From the NCBI RefSeq assembly GCF_042477335.2, contig NC_091247.1, forward strand, positions 12,625,001-12,689,000: a DNA stretch of 64,000 nt. Reading direction: 5' to 3'. Under the pieces are notes generated by a model, which saw only the letters and a program-made list of their open reading frames with translations, made no database searches and was not told the origin of the DNA. The stretch is from Ovis canadensis (taxonomy: Eukaryota > Chordata > Mammalia > Artiodactyla > Bovidae). The translations under genes and the position numbers were made by a program. This document shows, piece by piece, positions 22,318-64,000 of the stretch; within the stretch, counting starts at the first letter, position 1, and every line of letters begins with the position of its first letter.

Positions 22318-22440
22318 CTCTCCTTTGACAGATGAGGAAATAGAGGCTTACACAAAACGACATGCCCAAAATTACATAGCTAGTAAGCGGCCCAGGCCAC
22401 CCATTCCGACAGCACTGTGCTCACACCAGTGGTTGGTGGT
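22318..22440 (-). mobile_element. MIR fragment, antisense
   Basis: GACAGATGAGGAAATAGAGG, then CATGCCCAAAATTACATAGC and TAGTAAGCGGCCCAGGC match antisense MIR in order. Confidence 0.6.
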
Positions 22441-25400
22441 GGCAGTCTAGTCTGCTGCCTGTCCAGTTTTCCAAAACCATTTGGCAACAGTTTCCTCTCC
22501 TCTTTATGATGCATTCACCCTACTTACTTTCTTCCAGACTTGTGGAATGTATCCTGTGTAGCTTGAGACAAAACACAACCTTGCTCTCCCTGACTCGCTC
22601 CTCTTCCTCACCAGGGGAAAAGAAGGCAGGCAGACTCCAGATGCCTTCTTCTCTGGCTGCTCAGACATGGCAGCTGGCTCCTGGGCAGGGTCACTGGCGA
22701 CCCATCCTTGGGCCGGGCGGCCTGCTCGTCGTCGTCTTCTCAGTTGCATCGCTATTTCCACAGACCAACTTCTTGTACCGTCACAGAACCCTGTGATAGA
22801 GCGCAAACCAGTAACTGCCACCGGAGAGGTCCCCAGGCCTGGGCGAGGGGAAGGGACATGCTGTTGACAGGTGCTGCTTCTCTGTCGAGCTGCATCCACG
22901 TCTGGTGGTCTGCAGCCCTGTTTCTGGCTAGGCCTCTGCTGCTCTAACTGAAGGCGGCGTCCTCAGTCACCTTTGCAGGGTTCTGGGGCCAGGGTCTCAC
23001 TGGGCCCTTCCAGCCTGTAGCTGATCTCAGAAGTTGCTCAGCTCTCTGACATCTGTGGAGGCAGCTTTATGGAAAGTATGGTGGCTGTGCCATCACCCTG
23101 GAGGGGAGTCCCTCCTTCCACATCAACTGGAATGTGGCCCCTGAGGAGGAACCTCGAGAGAGAGAGGCTGGTGAAGGGCAGACTTGGAGATACTGTGGAT
23201 CTCTCTGCCAGGTATTCTGACGGCTTCTATTTACTTGTCTTATGTGGCTCCAGAAAGGGATAGGTGGTTCTAGTACAGCCAGTCGGGTAGTTAAGGTGGC
23301 AGTGAGTGTTTCCAATAAATGCATGTGCCCAGGAGGGGAGAAGTGGTCTTGGGAGTGTCATCGATCACATCCGTGTTCTGTGCAAATTGACAGCCCACAC
23401 CGCTGGCCTCTTGCCCACAGTGCCCTGGTCTCCTGGCCACGTGGAGCCCAGTGCTCAGTGTAGTCAGCACGGAAGGCTGATGAGACTGCTGCCACTCCGG
23501 GGACCACGTCTCCCGTCCTGGGCACATGGCTATATTGGAAACATCCCCTGTCACTTTCTCCTCCTAATCACGCTGTGCTGGAGCAGAAGGAGCAGCTGAA
23601 GAAAATGTTAGGATTTTCAGCTTAGCCGAGTAGAAGGTGAAACCTGACCAAGGAGCCCAGGAAGCGGGGGGGATGCTTGCGAGAGGGACTCCCACTCCAT
23701 CCAGGAGCAGAGCCAGGCCTGTGCAGACTGAGAACTGAGGGACTCGGAGAGTGAGGGGCTCCAGGGAGGGAGCCGAGGCTTCCTGCAGAGATGGGCATCC
23801 ACGGGCCCGGTGGGGCAGCCGGGTGTCGAGGAGGGCGGTGTGGTGTATGCAGAAGGGACAGCGTGGAAGTGCTTGTTGATGGAACTGGGAGGGCTAGGAG
23901 GGTGAAATGGCACATGGGTGTGCAGTTTGGAGCCACTCTGTGAAAGGTGCTGTGCCCTCAGTGATAACCATCCTCCAGGACAGTGAGAGGACTCTGGAGG
24001 GTCAGCTTGGACAGCTGGATGAGGACGGACTGAACGGAGAGGCTGGTGAAGGATGGCGGCTGGCTGAGAGAGGCAGCCAGGGGTTGAGAGGCAAGGAGGG
24101 CATTTCTTCACATCCAGGCTCCTTGCCTGGGTTGGGCTGGAGGCTGTGGGACCAGGGAACCACAGGAACCCACACCCAGCAAGGGCACTGGGGCCCCCTG
24201 TGCAGTAGGTGATGGACAACGGTGGTGCCTGAGACCAATAGGAATGGGGGGTGGCAGGGACTGCCTCCACTGGGCCAGGAAGTGGGAGTCTGGTGGGCCT
24301 GGTGCCCCGTGCCCCTCCTGTGTCTCTGGGAAGCTTTTTGGTGATGGATGGAGAGGTTTGTAGCTAGCTCTCCCGAGTTTGCCCATCAAGGGAGTGGCAG
24401 GTACTGTATGGTCCAGGGGCTTCTGCTTTTTAAAGTAATGTTTTGGCCTCTTCACCTGGCAAGAGGTGGAGTCCCTTGGATTCAGCATCTGTAGAAAAAA
24501 GTCTTTAGCCAGGGGAGGTACGCACTTGTTCTCCAAGTGCTTTAAAGAGAAAAAGGCAGGACTATTAAGATTACTAGTAAATCTGCTTTGGGCCTGTTTT
24601 GTTCTGCCACCTCTGGCTCATTCCGCCCAGGTGGGCAGGGAGCTCGGAGGAGTTGGTGGGGAGGGGGTGGTGCTTCTGCACGTCTGCAGTTCTGTAGCTC
24701 TGCTGAGGAGCAAGAGGCAGCGGTGGCTTGAGCACTTGTCAGAGCCCTAGAGGTCAAGGTTCACTGAGACACAGCCCATCAAGCCTTCGGGATGTCTGGG
24801 AGTCTCTGTTCAGCCCAGTGGGCCTTCCCATGTGTCACAACGTGGACGCGCAGCCTTGGGCCTGGTGTCGGTGAATCTTTCAGGCTGTGTGGCCTGTTCA
24901 GTGGTCGTGGCCACTGTGCTGCCGTTGGAGCGGCTGAGCAGTGCACAGCCAGTTGTGGGCCACACTGCTCCAGTTCCTGCTTTCCAGTCCCTCTGGCATG
25001 ATCATGACTGGAAGTTTCCTCACATCTGCTGCCTGGATCCATCCACCTTCCCACACGTCTGTTAGGTGTGCAGCTCTTGCCCAGAAGGACCTCAGGTTTT
25101 AAGGAGCTCAGGTGGGTCCTGTTTGGGGAGTGGTCACTGAAGCAAGGGAAAGCCACGGTGAACCAGCTCCAGAGAGAAACTTGTGAACTAAGGGTGCTGT
25201 GGAGGGGTGCTCAGGCATGTTTTAGAAAGATCTGCTTGGGGAAGATTAGGCTTGTCACAATCTGGACTTTTCACCCGGTTTGCTTACTGTGCTGGCACTC
25301 GAGTGGGACAGGGAGGCCCGTGAGCCAGACGGCTTTTCTGACCGCCAGTGGCGTTAGGGGCCTGGTGTTTGACGTGGCCAAGTCTGCCACCTTTGTGCTG

Positions 25401-27970
25401 CTTCTCTCTTGCTACTCAGAAGTCCCTTAAAGGGCAACATCAAGGAAACCTTGTCTCAGGTCTAATGCTGGCTGAGGGCCTTAGTGTACGAGGGTGAAAA
25501 GTGCTCGCTTCAGAATGGAGTCACCTGGCAAGAAAGCTTTATGCAGGAGTGGGAGGGAGGTGAAGCCTGTGAACTGCTGAGGAGGGATGCACAGGCTGGA
25601 GCAGTCGCTGCTCAGGTGGCTCGCAGACGCCAGGGACGACTGCAGATCAGACACGGTGCCTGCCCCAAGGTGCACCGTGAAGCTGGGGCAATGAAAAAAA
25701 CCAAGTGCTTTCTACTGTCCACAGTATTTTCCCTCAGATGTTTCCAGGCAAACGAAGGGCACAGCTGTTGACTGAGCACCGAGGTGAAGTTCAGGGCTGT
25801 GAGGGGCCAGCATTGTCCTGTGAAGTGGATGGAAGTCAGGAGGGTGCTGGCTTCAGAAGCGCAGGCCCCCCAGCTGGGAGGGGGTGCGGCCAGCCTTGCG
25901 TGGCCTGTGGGTCCTCTGGGGACGGAGCCTGCAGGTTGAGGGGGTTGGTGCTGCCTGCTTGAATGAGCTTGTGGCGTCAGGTGAGGGTGGTAGAAAGTCG
26001 CTGAGAAGCCGTGGCTGCAGGGCACACGCTGTTGCTGCTGGGCTCATCTGGCTCCTTGTGGGGCTCTTGGGATGCCAGGAGGTGTGTAACTCCCTCTGAC
26101 GCACGTGGCTCGTATCTTCCAGAGGTGCAGCTGGCTATGGCACCAGGCGTATCCTTGCACGGCAGCTCTGGCCTCACAGGGAGCTTCCTTGTGTCGGGGC
26201 ACCCAGACCCTTGTGGAGTCGCCCTGTCCTAGCCCATGGTCCTAAGCTTGATGCCGTCCGTCTCATTTTCCTGCTTATGGAAACAGATGATGGTCTAAAA
26301 GTTCTTTTTTGAATCTAGCCTAAATATTTGTTCTGGGAACTTTTTAAAATTTTTGTTTAGGGAAATGAGGCATAGACAGCTAGAAGACTGTCTTCTTCAC
26401 TTGTACTTTATTATCAAGGACGCTGCACCTAATTCCCAGTATCCAGCCTCTTCTCTGCTCCCTTCAGGATGGCGTGAGCACCTCTCTTCGCAAACACCCT
26501 TGGGCTTAAGTTGTGGTTAAGCTTCCACTCCTTTCCTTGTTTGCATTGCACTTTTGAGCCTCCTTGACTCTTCACCTCACCGGCTCCCTCAGCTGCGGCC
26601 CTGATGCCCAGGTTGTGATGATGGCCCACACGTGAGGGACAGTTGGGAGTTCAGTCAGGTTCCTGAAATACCTCTTCTTTCACCTGCCAGGCCAGCCCTA
26701 TGTGGTGGGGTGGGGCTCTCTGCAAAGTAGGGGTGCACTGTGGACACGGGGTACCGCTGGTCCCCTTGTTCCCTTACTGTGGCGGCTTCTCAGGTGGCAG
26801 GGGCCTTTCCACATGTCCCAGGAATCAAGGGTGGTTCTGGATGTCTCATGACCTGGTGTCAACCTCCAGACAGACTTCCTTTCCAGGGTCTTGAGGCCGC
26901 AAAGGGAATGCTTGGTCGGGGGCGCCTCTGTCTCGCGTGATGTCTGAAGGCGTCATGAGCCACCTGCCTCGGGCAGACGTCATTTACTACGGCTCTCAGC
27001 AGTGGTGGAGCCTGTTGTTCCCTCAGTACCTGTGCGCTCAGCAGACTGGGGACCGTGTGGCCCAGCTGTGCTGAATCTTTCTTTCAGTGGCTGGCTGGGG
27101 CCCGGCCACACATTGAGGAAAAGGCAGGTCTCCTGAAGGAGCCCTAGGTAGGGCCAGGGCATGTGCAGGAGTGAGGCAGGTGGGCCAGGGTAGGGGCTGG
27201 CCTATTGGCCCCACAGTCCCAGCACCCTGGTCTCCCTTCCATGTAGTAGGGTTCCCGGAGGGTGGCTGCTGAGACTTGCTCACCCATTCTGAGCAGAGTT
27301 CACTAGGAAGGAGGCAGCCAGTCTAGACCTGAAGCCCTGAGCTGTTGAAGGGGCATCTGTCCCTTACAGAGGAGGAATGGGTCCTGCTCAGTCTCAGCCC
27401 TCCCTCAGCCCCAGGACAGGGGTTCAGGTGGTGCTGCACGTAGTTGTGGGTAGAAAGCATTTCTGGTTGATTGCACAGTTACACAGAAGACATCAAACTT
27501 GTGGCTAACTAGCTCTCTCTCTGGTCTGGTGATGAAGATAGCTTTTAAGAAATCTATTTAAAATACCTGTGTTATCTGTTTACTGTGTTTTTCTCTGAAT
27601 ACAAGTGTACATAGTATAACTGCAGTGCAAAGTCCTTGGCAATAACTATGTTGTGTATTATATTAAAAAAACATTGGCGAATGTGAGCCCCGTGGATTGT
27701 CCCTGCTCTGGGGTGGTGAGTACCCGCAGGACTCTGAGCTGTAAGGCTGAGGCACAGCCTGCACGTGTGGACTGTCTCCAGTGCCTCGCCCAGAGATGCC
27801 TGGCCTTCATCACAGGGACTCTGCACCCCGACTTCACAGGCAGCGTCCACACTGCGGCCCCTCCACACTGACTGTTGGACTCTAACAGACTGACCGACCC
27901 CCTTGTCTGGCTGCTGCAGCTCGTCTGTAATGCCCTGACATGTTGCGTTTTCCTCATTTGGATGAATAAC

Positions 27971-27976
27971 AATAAA
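27971..27976 (+). terminator. Distal poly(A) signal AATAAA
   Basis: AATAAA inside GGATGAATAACAATAAAAGC, followed after about 15-20 nt by CTTCAACA and then TTTTCTGTG-type T/GT-rich sequence. It marks a plausible + strand transcript end facing the RABGAP1 3' end. Confidence 0.5.
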
Positions 27977-27995
27977 AGCTTCTGTCTTCAACAGC

Positions 27996-30900
27996 ACTGG
28001 GCTGGACTTTTCTGTGCAGGACTTACTCTGGCTCTGATGAAAGGGTCAAGTGCAGAGCCACTTCGACCCTCCAGCTCAGCACCTGAGAAGGACCTTCCCT
28101 TCACTGCCAAGGGCCAGGCCTCAGCCCTACTCCTGTTCACAGTCCTTGAAACTCTGCTTCTTTGCTGATGCTGCAAGTTTACGCCGCCTGAGCCTCTGAC
28201 CCACAGCTGGCGCAGGGAGTGCTGAGCTGTGGCCACTGCCTTGGCTCGGCATCTGCCTCTCTCACACCTGCCTCAGTCTTCCTCTTGACCCGCTCCCCAC
28301 TTGACGCTAAGGCTTAGAGAGGTAAAGGCAGTTGCCCAAGGGAGAACTTCTAAATGGTGGCAGCAGCTTGAAAAAAAAAAAAAAAAGCTCTTCCCATTGC
28401 TCCATGTGTGAGGTTCTGCAGTAACTGTTCACCCCTGGAAGAATGAGAAAGACGGCCGGCAGCCCAGGGAGCTCCCCAGGTGCTGGGGGAGCCAGGCGAG
28501 CAGATGAAAGCCCTGGGTGGGTGCACTGATGGGAAGGGGAGCCAGCCAGCTGCTGCTCTCTCCCGGGGGCCCTGCTCCCACCCTGAAACCAGGGTTTCAC
28601 AGGAGGGGCACTGTTTGTTTGCCTGGCTTTGGGCCAGAGAAGGTGGTGGTGGTGGTACCTGGTAGAAAGCACTGAAATCCAAGATCTTGTCACCATGGGC
28701 AAGCCTTTTCACCTTCAAGTCTGGGGACAGCATCACTTAATAGGGCTGTTCCATCAACTGGAGGGAGACCACAGGGGAAGGGTTGCGCTTAACAGGAGCA
28801 TGTATGATAGAGGTGAGTGCTGAGGCCATAGCAGAGACGGAGAGGAGCTCAGGAGGGAAACGTGACCTTCCCACTTGAGGTGAGCACCCAAGGTCATGGC
28901 TTGGCTTGAACCCAGGGTTTTGGTCTAGCTGTGCCCATGGGTGTGTGCTCAGTTGCCTCAGTTGCGTCCGACTCTTTGCGACCCCATGGACTGCAGCCCA
29001 CCAGGCTCCTCTGTCTGTGGGGATTCTCTAGGCAAAAGTACTGGAGTGGGTTACCACGGCCTGTTCCAGGGGATCTTCCCGACCCAGGGGTCAAAACTGC
29101 ATCGCCTGCATTGCAAGCAGTCTTTCCTACTGAGCCACCTGGGAAGCCCCAATGCGCCTGCAGTGAAGCAGTGCGAGTTTATTCCCACCTGCTGCCCATG
29201 TGGTCATCTTAAAGCAGCTGCCCTGCCGGTCGCTGGGAGCTGACAGACTGCAGGGTCTGGGCCAGAAACCTCTCCATGGGCCAGATTCCTACACCTACAG
29301 CAACGGGGGAAGGGCAGGGCTAGGTAGCGCTCAGTCTTTTTGTTCTGGAACTGAGCGCCCCAGCCACTCTGAGCTCATCTGCCTTAATGAAGCTGAGGAG
29401 GAGGCCTGAATCCCAGGGTCAGAATCGCGTATCTCTCTGAGCAAGTGAAGCACTACCCCTTCACACATCCGTCACCCAGGTGAACCAGAAGGCCCGAGAG
29501 GCCAGGCAGCTCCTCCCCGGGCACCTACTCTCTGCACAGCTCCTGGGCAGTTCAGAGCTGAGAGTGCTGTTTGGGGTTTAATTCTAGAGGGTTTTTCTTT
29601 CCTTCACTCCCCGCATGGTGCTCTCCTGCCACTAGGACTTGGGGTTCAGAACAGACAGAGACAGCACTCCTGGAGACTGGGCGGTGGATCTCTCCTGCCT
29701 TTTGTTCTGAGCTGCCTTCAGCCCACACTGACAGCAAGCAGCCCCTGGAGATCTGCTCCACAGGCTACTCAGCCTGTCTCATGTCTTGCAGTCGAAGAAG
29801 TGGAGCCCTGGTCACACGGTCAGAACCAGGATCCAATTTTCCAGCACGAAGTCTCACGGTCCCTGCTCTTCCTACCACGGTTCCCTCCAACCATCCTCCT
29901 TTGCCCTGACTGACCTTCACAGCCAGGCTTCTTGAAACCTACACTCTGCTTCAGCTTCATGGGGTGCTAGTCTGGCCCCTCTGCTGCACGCAACCACCTC
30001 TGCATCTCCTCCCACTCTGAGCACCAGCAGGTTCCGTCACCAAACCACTTCGTCCAGGCCCACCCTCACCCAAGGTGGAGCTCATTCATTCTCTCGGGAT
30101 GACCCTGGTCACTTCAGGTCTGCCAAGGCTGACGGGCCAAGGGTGCCTTTCTCCTGACAGGGCACAGCTGCTGAGTGGACGATTTCTGCAAGCCCCTATC
30201 CTCCTCCTCACACTGTGACCCTGGGGCCAGGAAACGCCAGGGGCAGGCCAGCCCTTCTGGACTCTTGACCTGGTTGGCCAGGAACGTGGATCCCAGAAAC
30301 GTGCCCTCTGGCCTTGAGCAGCACAGGGATCCCACCTGTCCTCTGGAGTCCCTGTGCTGGCCTTCACAGAGCTGCTGTCACAGCCCAGCCACTTGCCAGG
30401 CCCCAGGCCTGCATCTGGGCTGTGGAGAGAAGACAGGGCAGGGCTCACTCACCGCCTTCCCTTCTCTGGGGCCTGCAGCTCAGCCTGCTTCATCCAGAGG
30501 CTGGTGTGGGGGTCGTGGAGGGCAGGTCAAGCAAGCAGGGGCCGTCGGGTTGGGGGAGCACTGCTCGCTCCTTCCTGCTGCAGAGAAGTGGGTGAGGTGG
30601 TGAAGGCCAGCCAGTCTGGGAGCTGCCTCCGGGGGGCTCCAGCACAGCAAGGCCAGCAGCGGTTGGAAGGAGCACTCTCCCGGAGAGTCTGGGGACTGAC
30701 CACTTCTGCCCCTCGGCTGCTTGCCCTGCACGTGCACACCTGGGGTCCGTAGTGCCCTCTTCCATCTTGGCCTGGTGAGATGCTTCTGTCTTTTAGGTCT
30801 TGCCACTCCCTCACTTCCATTAAGACTCCCCTAAACCTGCAGCACACGAGTCATGTCTCACCTGTCACCAGAGCACTTTGTTTCTCCAGGACGGACACTG

Positions 30901-31079
30901 CTCACGAGGAAGGTGCCAGCAGCAGCCCCCGGGGCACAAAGCCTGTGTCTTCTCCCCCTAGCCCGCCACCACTGCCACGGGCCTGGCGCGCACGGCTGCT
31001 CACTCACATCTCAGCCCAGAGCGGGAGCAGGGGAGGAAGTGGGCAAGAGCACGTAATGATAAAACTTGTTTTTACAAAA
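27996..31079. other. Intergenic DNA between convergent genes
   Basis: GC-rich, with one antisense Bov-tA SINE at 28,945-29,152 and a poly-A run at 28,370-28,386. Many short open frames appear on both strands, but none has recognisable protein features. This is what high GC alone produces. Confidence 0.6.
28945..29152 (-). mobile_element. Bov-tA SINE, antisense
   Basis: Antisense Bov-A monomer (GCGTCCGACTCTTTGCGACC start) and antisense tRNA-like head ending ACTGAGCCACCTGGGAAGCC. It is the first ruminant SINE after a 22.4 kb gap. Confidence 0.9.
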
Positions 31080-31101
31080 TGATGCTGTTTGTACCAAAAT
31101 A

Positions 31102-31107
31102 TTTAAT
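31102..31107 (-). terminator. Poly(A) signal ATTAAA, RABGAP1 candidate
   Basis: On the - strand the sequence reads TTCATTAAATATTTTGG, followed by a T-rich stretch (ATTTTGTAAAAACAAGTTTTA). ATTAAA is the commonest variant signal. No canonical AATAAA was seen on this strand nearby. It would give a 3' UTR of about 1.65 kb. Confidence 0.45.
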
Positions 31108-32308
31108 GAATATGCTGTTAAAATAAAACCAACAAAAGAAAGAGTAATACAATTTTACTGGTTTATATTTCAATTCATAAAGTTGACACACGGAAACTAC
31201 CCTAGCACAATGTCCACACACCTAGTTTTAGATGGGCGCAGAGCTGTTTTGGTAACTGAACAAGAACAGGACACAGACAGCAGTGGAGGGGATGGTCTAG
31301 GGGGATCAGGGGTTGCCGCTTGTTACCTCCCTTATCACAGATGACCTCAGCAAGTGTTAATACAGCCAACAGGGAAAAAGAGATACAAAACCACCCAAGT
31401 GTCTTTATATACAAACCAGTGCCTCCCGTAACCAGCTACTCCACACTGCACGCAGAGAAGACGGCAGAATCGTCTGTGAGACAGCCTGTCAGCATTATCA
31501 CTATATAAATTAAAAGTCTAAAGTTATTTCTTTAAAAGGTGCTAAAACCCCCATTCTATAGTTTTGAAGTGAGAACTTGCAGCCCATCTGAAGAGCAAGG
31601 CTCAGAGCAAGTGCTCTGGAGAGCACTGGCCTCAGCCCAGGGAGGGACCAGGCCAGCAGCACGCGGGCCTCCTGGCATGTGCGTCTGCACAGCCTGACAT
31701 TCACACACACACTCTCTCTCTCTCAGACACACACAGAACGCAGTCTTTCTCACTTGTACAACCTGTTGTGCAAGAACACTAGGAACCTTGAAGTGAAGGT
31801 GCTCTTCACAGCTCTCACAACAGCAGGGTGGAGAGCAGAGCCCCACAAACCTTGAATGAAGTAAGTGCTCAAATAACCACATAATTAACTTGTGCAGATC
31901 AGTCCTAGTCTGGGATTTAAACACTGTCAGTTGGGTGCACTGGGAAAAAGAGATCTACACACACACACACCCACACACCCACAGACACATTAAGCAAAAT
32001 AAGATTTGTCCACGTTATGATTAATCCAGTCTCACAGTCGGTCAAGTCACCCACCCCAGCACTGTGGAGTCATTTGGCAGCTAACAATAAAAACAACAGA
32101 AACTATGAGAGTTGCATAGAATTGATCAGAAACGTGTGAATAATGCCAAACCCAAACCTGTGCATTGTAGAGCTTAACAAACCAGGCGGCTTCAACTACA
32201 ACCACGAAACCCTCCTATTTAAAGAAAGTGCTTCTCCATGTCTACCCGGAGGACCCTCTGCTGGCACTGGAGCAGATACTTGAGTTACTGATCCCCTGCC
32301 CTACGTCC

Positions 32309-32311
<3 letters not shown>

Positions 32312-32363
<52 letters not shown>

Positions 32364-32393
32364 TGTATGTGTGTGTGTATTAAAAAAAAAAAA
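32312..32393. repeat. (TA)n-(GT)n-(A)n compound microsatellite
   Basis: About 37 bp of TA repeat, a short interruption (TTTA), more TA, then GTGTGTGTGT and a run of 12 A. It lies inside the RABGAP1 3' UTR, where the transcript carries poly-U, AC and AU repeats. Probably length-polymorphic. Confidence 0.9.
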
Positions 32394-32734
32394 GGTTTAG
32401 AAAAAAACCAACAGCCTGAAAGATCCCCAAACTCTGATAATGTCAACTCGGATGTTGGGCTGGGTATGAGCTGACCTAACTGGGAAGAGGCCGGAGGTCA
32501 CACGGAGGAGTGACGTTCGGAGTGTCCAGAGCGGCAGGCGAGTCGGCAGGCCTGTTAGTATCAGCAGTGAGGAGGGCCTCACGAGCTCCGGTCCACAGTG
32601 ACCTCCCGACAGGCTTCTATGGATCTGACTTACGGACATTCTGTCCTGGGACATGTCACAGAATCACACATCTGGCCAAAGAAGGCAACAAAAGGTGTCA
32701 TGTTTTCTGAAGGGTCTGGAGGCAGCAGCTGCTC

Positions 32735-63291
<30,557 letters not shown>

Positions 63292-64000
63292 CTGTAATAG
63301 GGCAAGAGGGAAGGGGTGGGAGGATCAAAAACACATACAGGAGTTTTCTCAGTGTGTAAAATTCATCCCTATACTCTCTTATGTGAATACTAGGAAATTT
63401 AGTGGTATGCAGTAACTCAGATCTCAGTTGTGTTGTGTTTTATAACATTCATTCTTTCAACCAGGAAATATTTATTTATTTTTTTATCCCCCCCCATTTT
63501 ATTTATTTATTTATTTAGTTTTTTATTTTTTAAATTTAAAAATCTTTAATTCTTACATGCGTTCCCAAACATGAACCCCCCTCCCACCTCCCTCCCCATA
63601 ACATCTCTCTGGGTTATCCCCATGCACCAGCCCCAAGCATGCTGCACCCTGCGTCAGACATAGACTAGCGATTCAATTCTTACATGATAGTATACATGTT
63701 AGAATGCCATTCTCCCAAATCATCCCACCCTCTCCCTCTCCCTCTGAGTCCAAAAGTCCGTTATACACATCTATGTCTTTTTTCCTGTCTTGCATACAGG
63801 GTCGTCATTGCCATTTTCAACCAGGAAATATTTAATAATGCCTACTCTATGTCAGACACTGTTGCTGTCCTTGAGGAGCCTCTCACACAATAACTAAATA
63901 ACTAAATCTCCTACAATAACTAAAATGAATTAGAAAGATCAGTGGGAACACAAGAACAAAAAAGACTGAGTATTCCAGAGGGAGCTAGGAATAGGCTTTA
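63292..64000 (-). other. RABGAP1: RABGAP1 intron (3' part)
   Basis: Intron upstream of the first RABGAP1 exon in the window, running past the edge. It carries a bovine L1 3'-end insertion with a 20-bp target duplication. Confidence 0.7.
63475..63814 (-). mobile_element. Bovine L1 3' end, antisense, young-looking
   Basis: T-rich start, then the bovine L1 3' region read in reverse (CCCAAACATGAACCCCCCTC, GCACCAGCCCCAAGCATGCT, GTCCGTTATACACATCTATG). A 340-bp, 5'-truncated insertion flanked by a perfect 20-bp duplication (63,455-63,474 and 63,815-63,834). Confidence 0.93.

Larger units (their letters stand above)
22000..27995 (+). ncRNA. Candidate long 3' UTR or lncRNA (position of human MIR600HG)
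   Basis: GC-rich, essentially repeat-free block ending at a canonical AATAAA (27,971), on the STRBP strand and about 3 kb before the RABGAP1 3' end. From memory, human MIR600HG lies directly downstream of STRBP on the same strand with a similar few-kb gap to RABGAP1, so synteny suggests this is its counterpart. No long reading frame with a recognisable domain exists. I could not find a convincing miR-600 hairpin, and the 5' boundary given here is a guess. Confidence 0.3.
31080..32734 (-). other. RABGAP1: RABGAP1 3' UTR
   Basis: Runs on the - strand from the TGA to a probable poly(A) signal near 31,105. It contains a long TA microsatellite with adjoining GT and A runs (32,312-32,393) and CA/CT tracts at 31,700-31,740 and 31,958-31,990. 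No ruminant SINE is present. The end point is inferred. Confidence 0.6.

Noticed and set aside
23617..24270. 217-codon open frame on the - strand
   Set aside because: Low-complexity Pro/Ser-rich translation, no recognisable domain, in a GC-rich stretch where open frames appear on both strands by chance.
24108..24536. 142-codon - strand frame, and similar frames across 20,500-31,000
   Set aside because: Same reason; overlapping frames in several registers and no splice or family evidence.
26600..26720. Possible miR-600 precursor (CAGGCCAGCCCT at about 26,687)
   Set aside because: Only a short flank resembles the human precursor as remembered; the mature sequence and hairpin arms are missing.

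Overview
This is nuclear DNA from a ruminant mammal, most likely cattle or another bovid. The evidence is intron-exon structure together with ruminant-specific retroposons: Bov-A2 and Bov-tA SINEs, BovB (RTE) LINEs and a bovine-type L1 3' end, lying over older mammalian MIR, L2 and L1M fossils. I see no bacterial or viral genes, CRISPR array, rRNA or functional tRNA gene.

Two protein-coding genes converge tail to tail. On the + strand, bases 1-13,728 hold the last five coding exons of STRBP (spermatid perinuclear RNA-binding protein; ILF3/ZFR relative), about 173 C-terminal residues: the second double-stranded-RNA-binding domain, an RG-rich stretch and the Tyr/Gly/Pro-rich tail. A proximal 3' UTR with two poly(A) signals follows. 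A further 13 kb of mostly unique, increasingly GC-rich DNA runs to a distal AATAAA at 27,971. By position this may be a long STRBP 3' end or the counterpart of the human lncRNA MIR600HG; no miR-600 hairpin could be recognised.

On the - strand, bases 63,291-32,735 hold the last eleven coding exons of RABGAP1 (Rab GTPase-activating protein 1), 408 residues plus stop: the C-terminal part of the TBC domain and the whole C-terminal coiled coil. A 3' UTR of about 1.65 kb with a TA/CA microsatellite follows, with a likely ATTAAA signal near 31,105. Every RABGAP1 exon here starts and ends in phase 0, so the pieces join into one open frame without frameshift or stop.

The rest is introns and intergenic DNA. 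Bases 1-6,540 and 38,600-63,900 are rich in ruminant repeats; bases 6,541-28,930 show none. The most complex locus is 41,370-46,585, where an old L1 is split by an antisense BovB, which is itself split by a sense BovB and a Bov-A SINE. I found no new biological system. The items most worth a second look are a combined acceptor/donor splice sequence in STRBP, a duplicated perfect stem-loop in a RABGAP1 intron, an inverted SINE pair beside an STRBP exon, the repeat-poor tract with its distal transcript end, and several retroposon insertions with readable target-site duplications.
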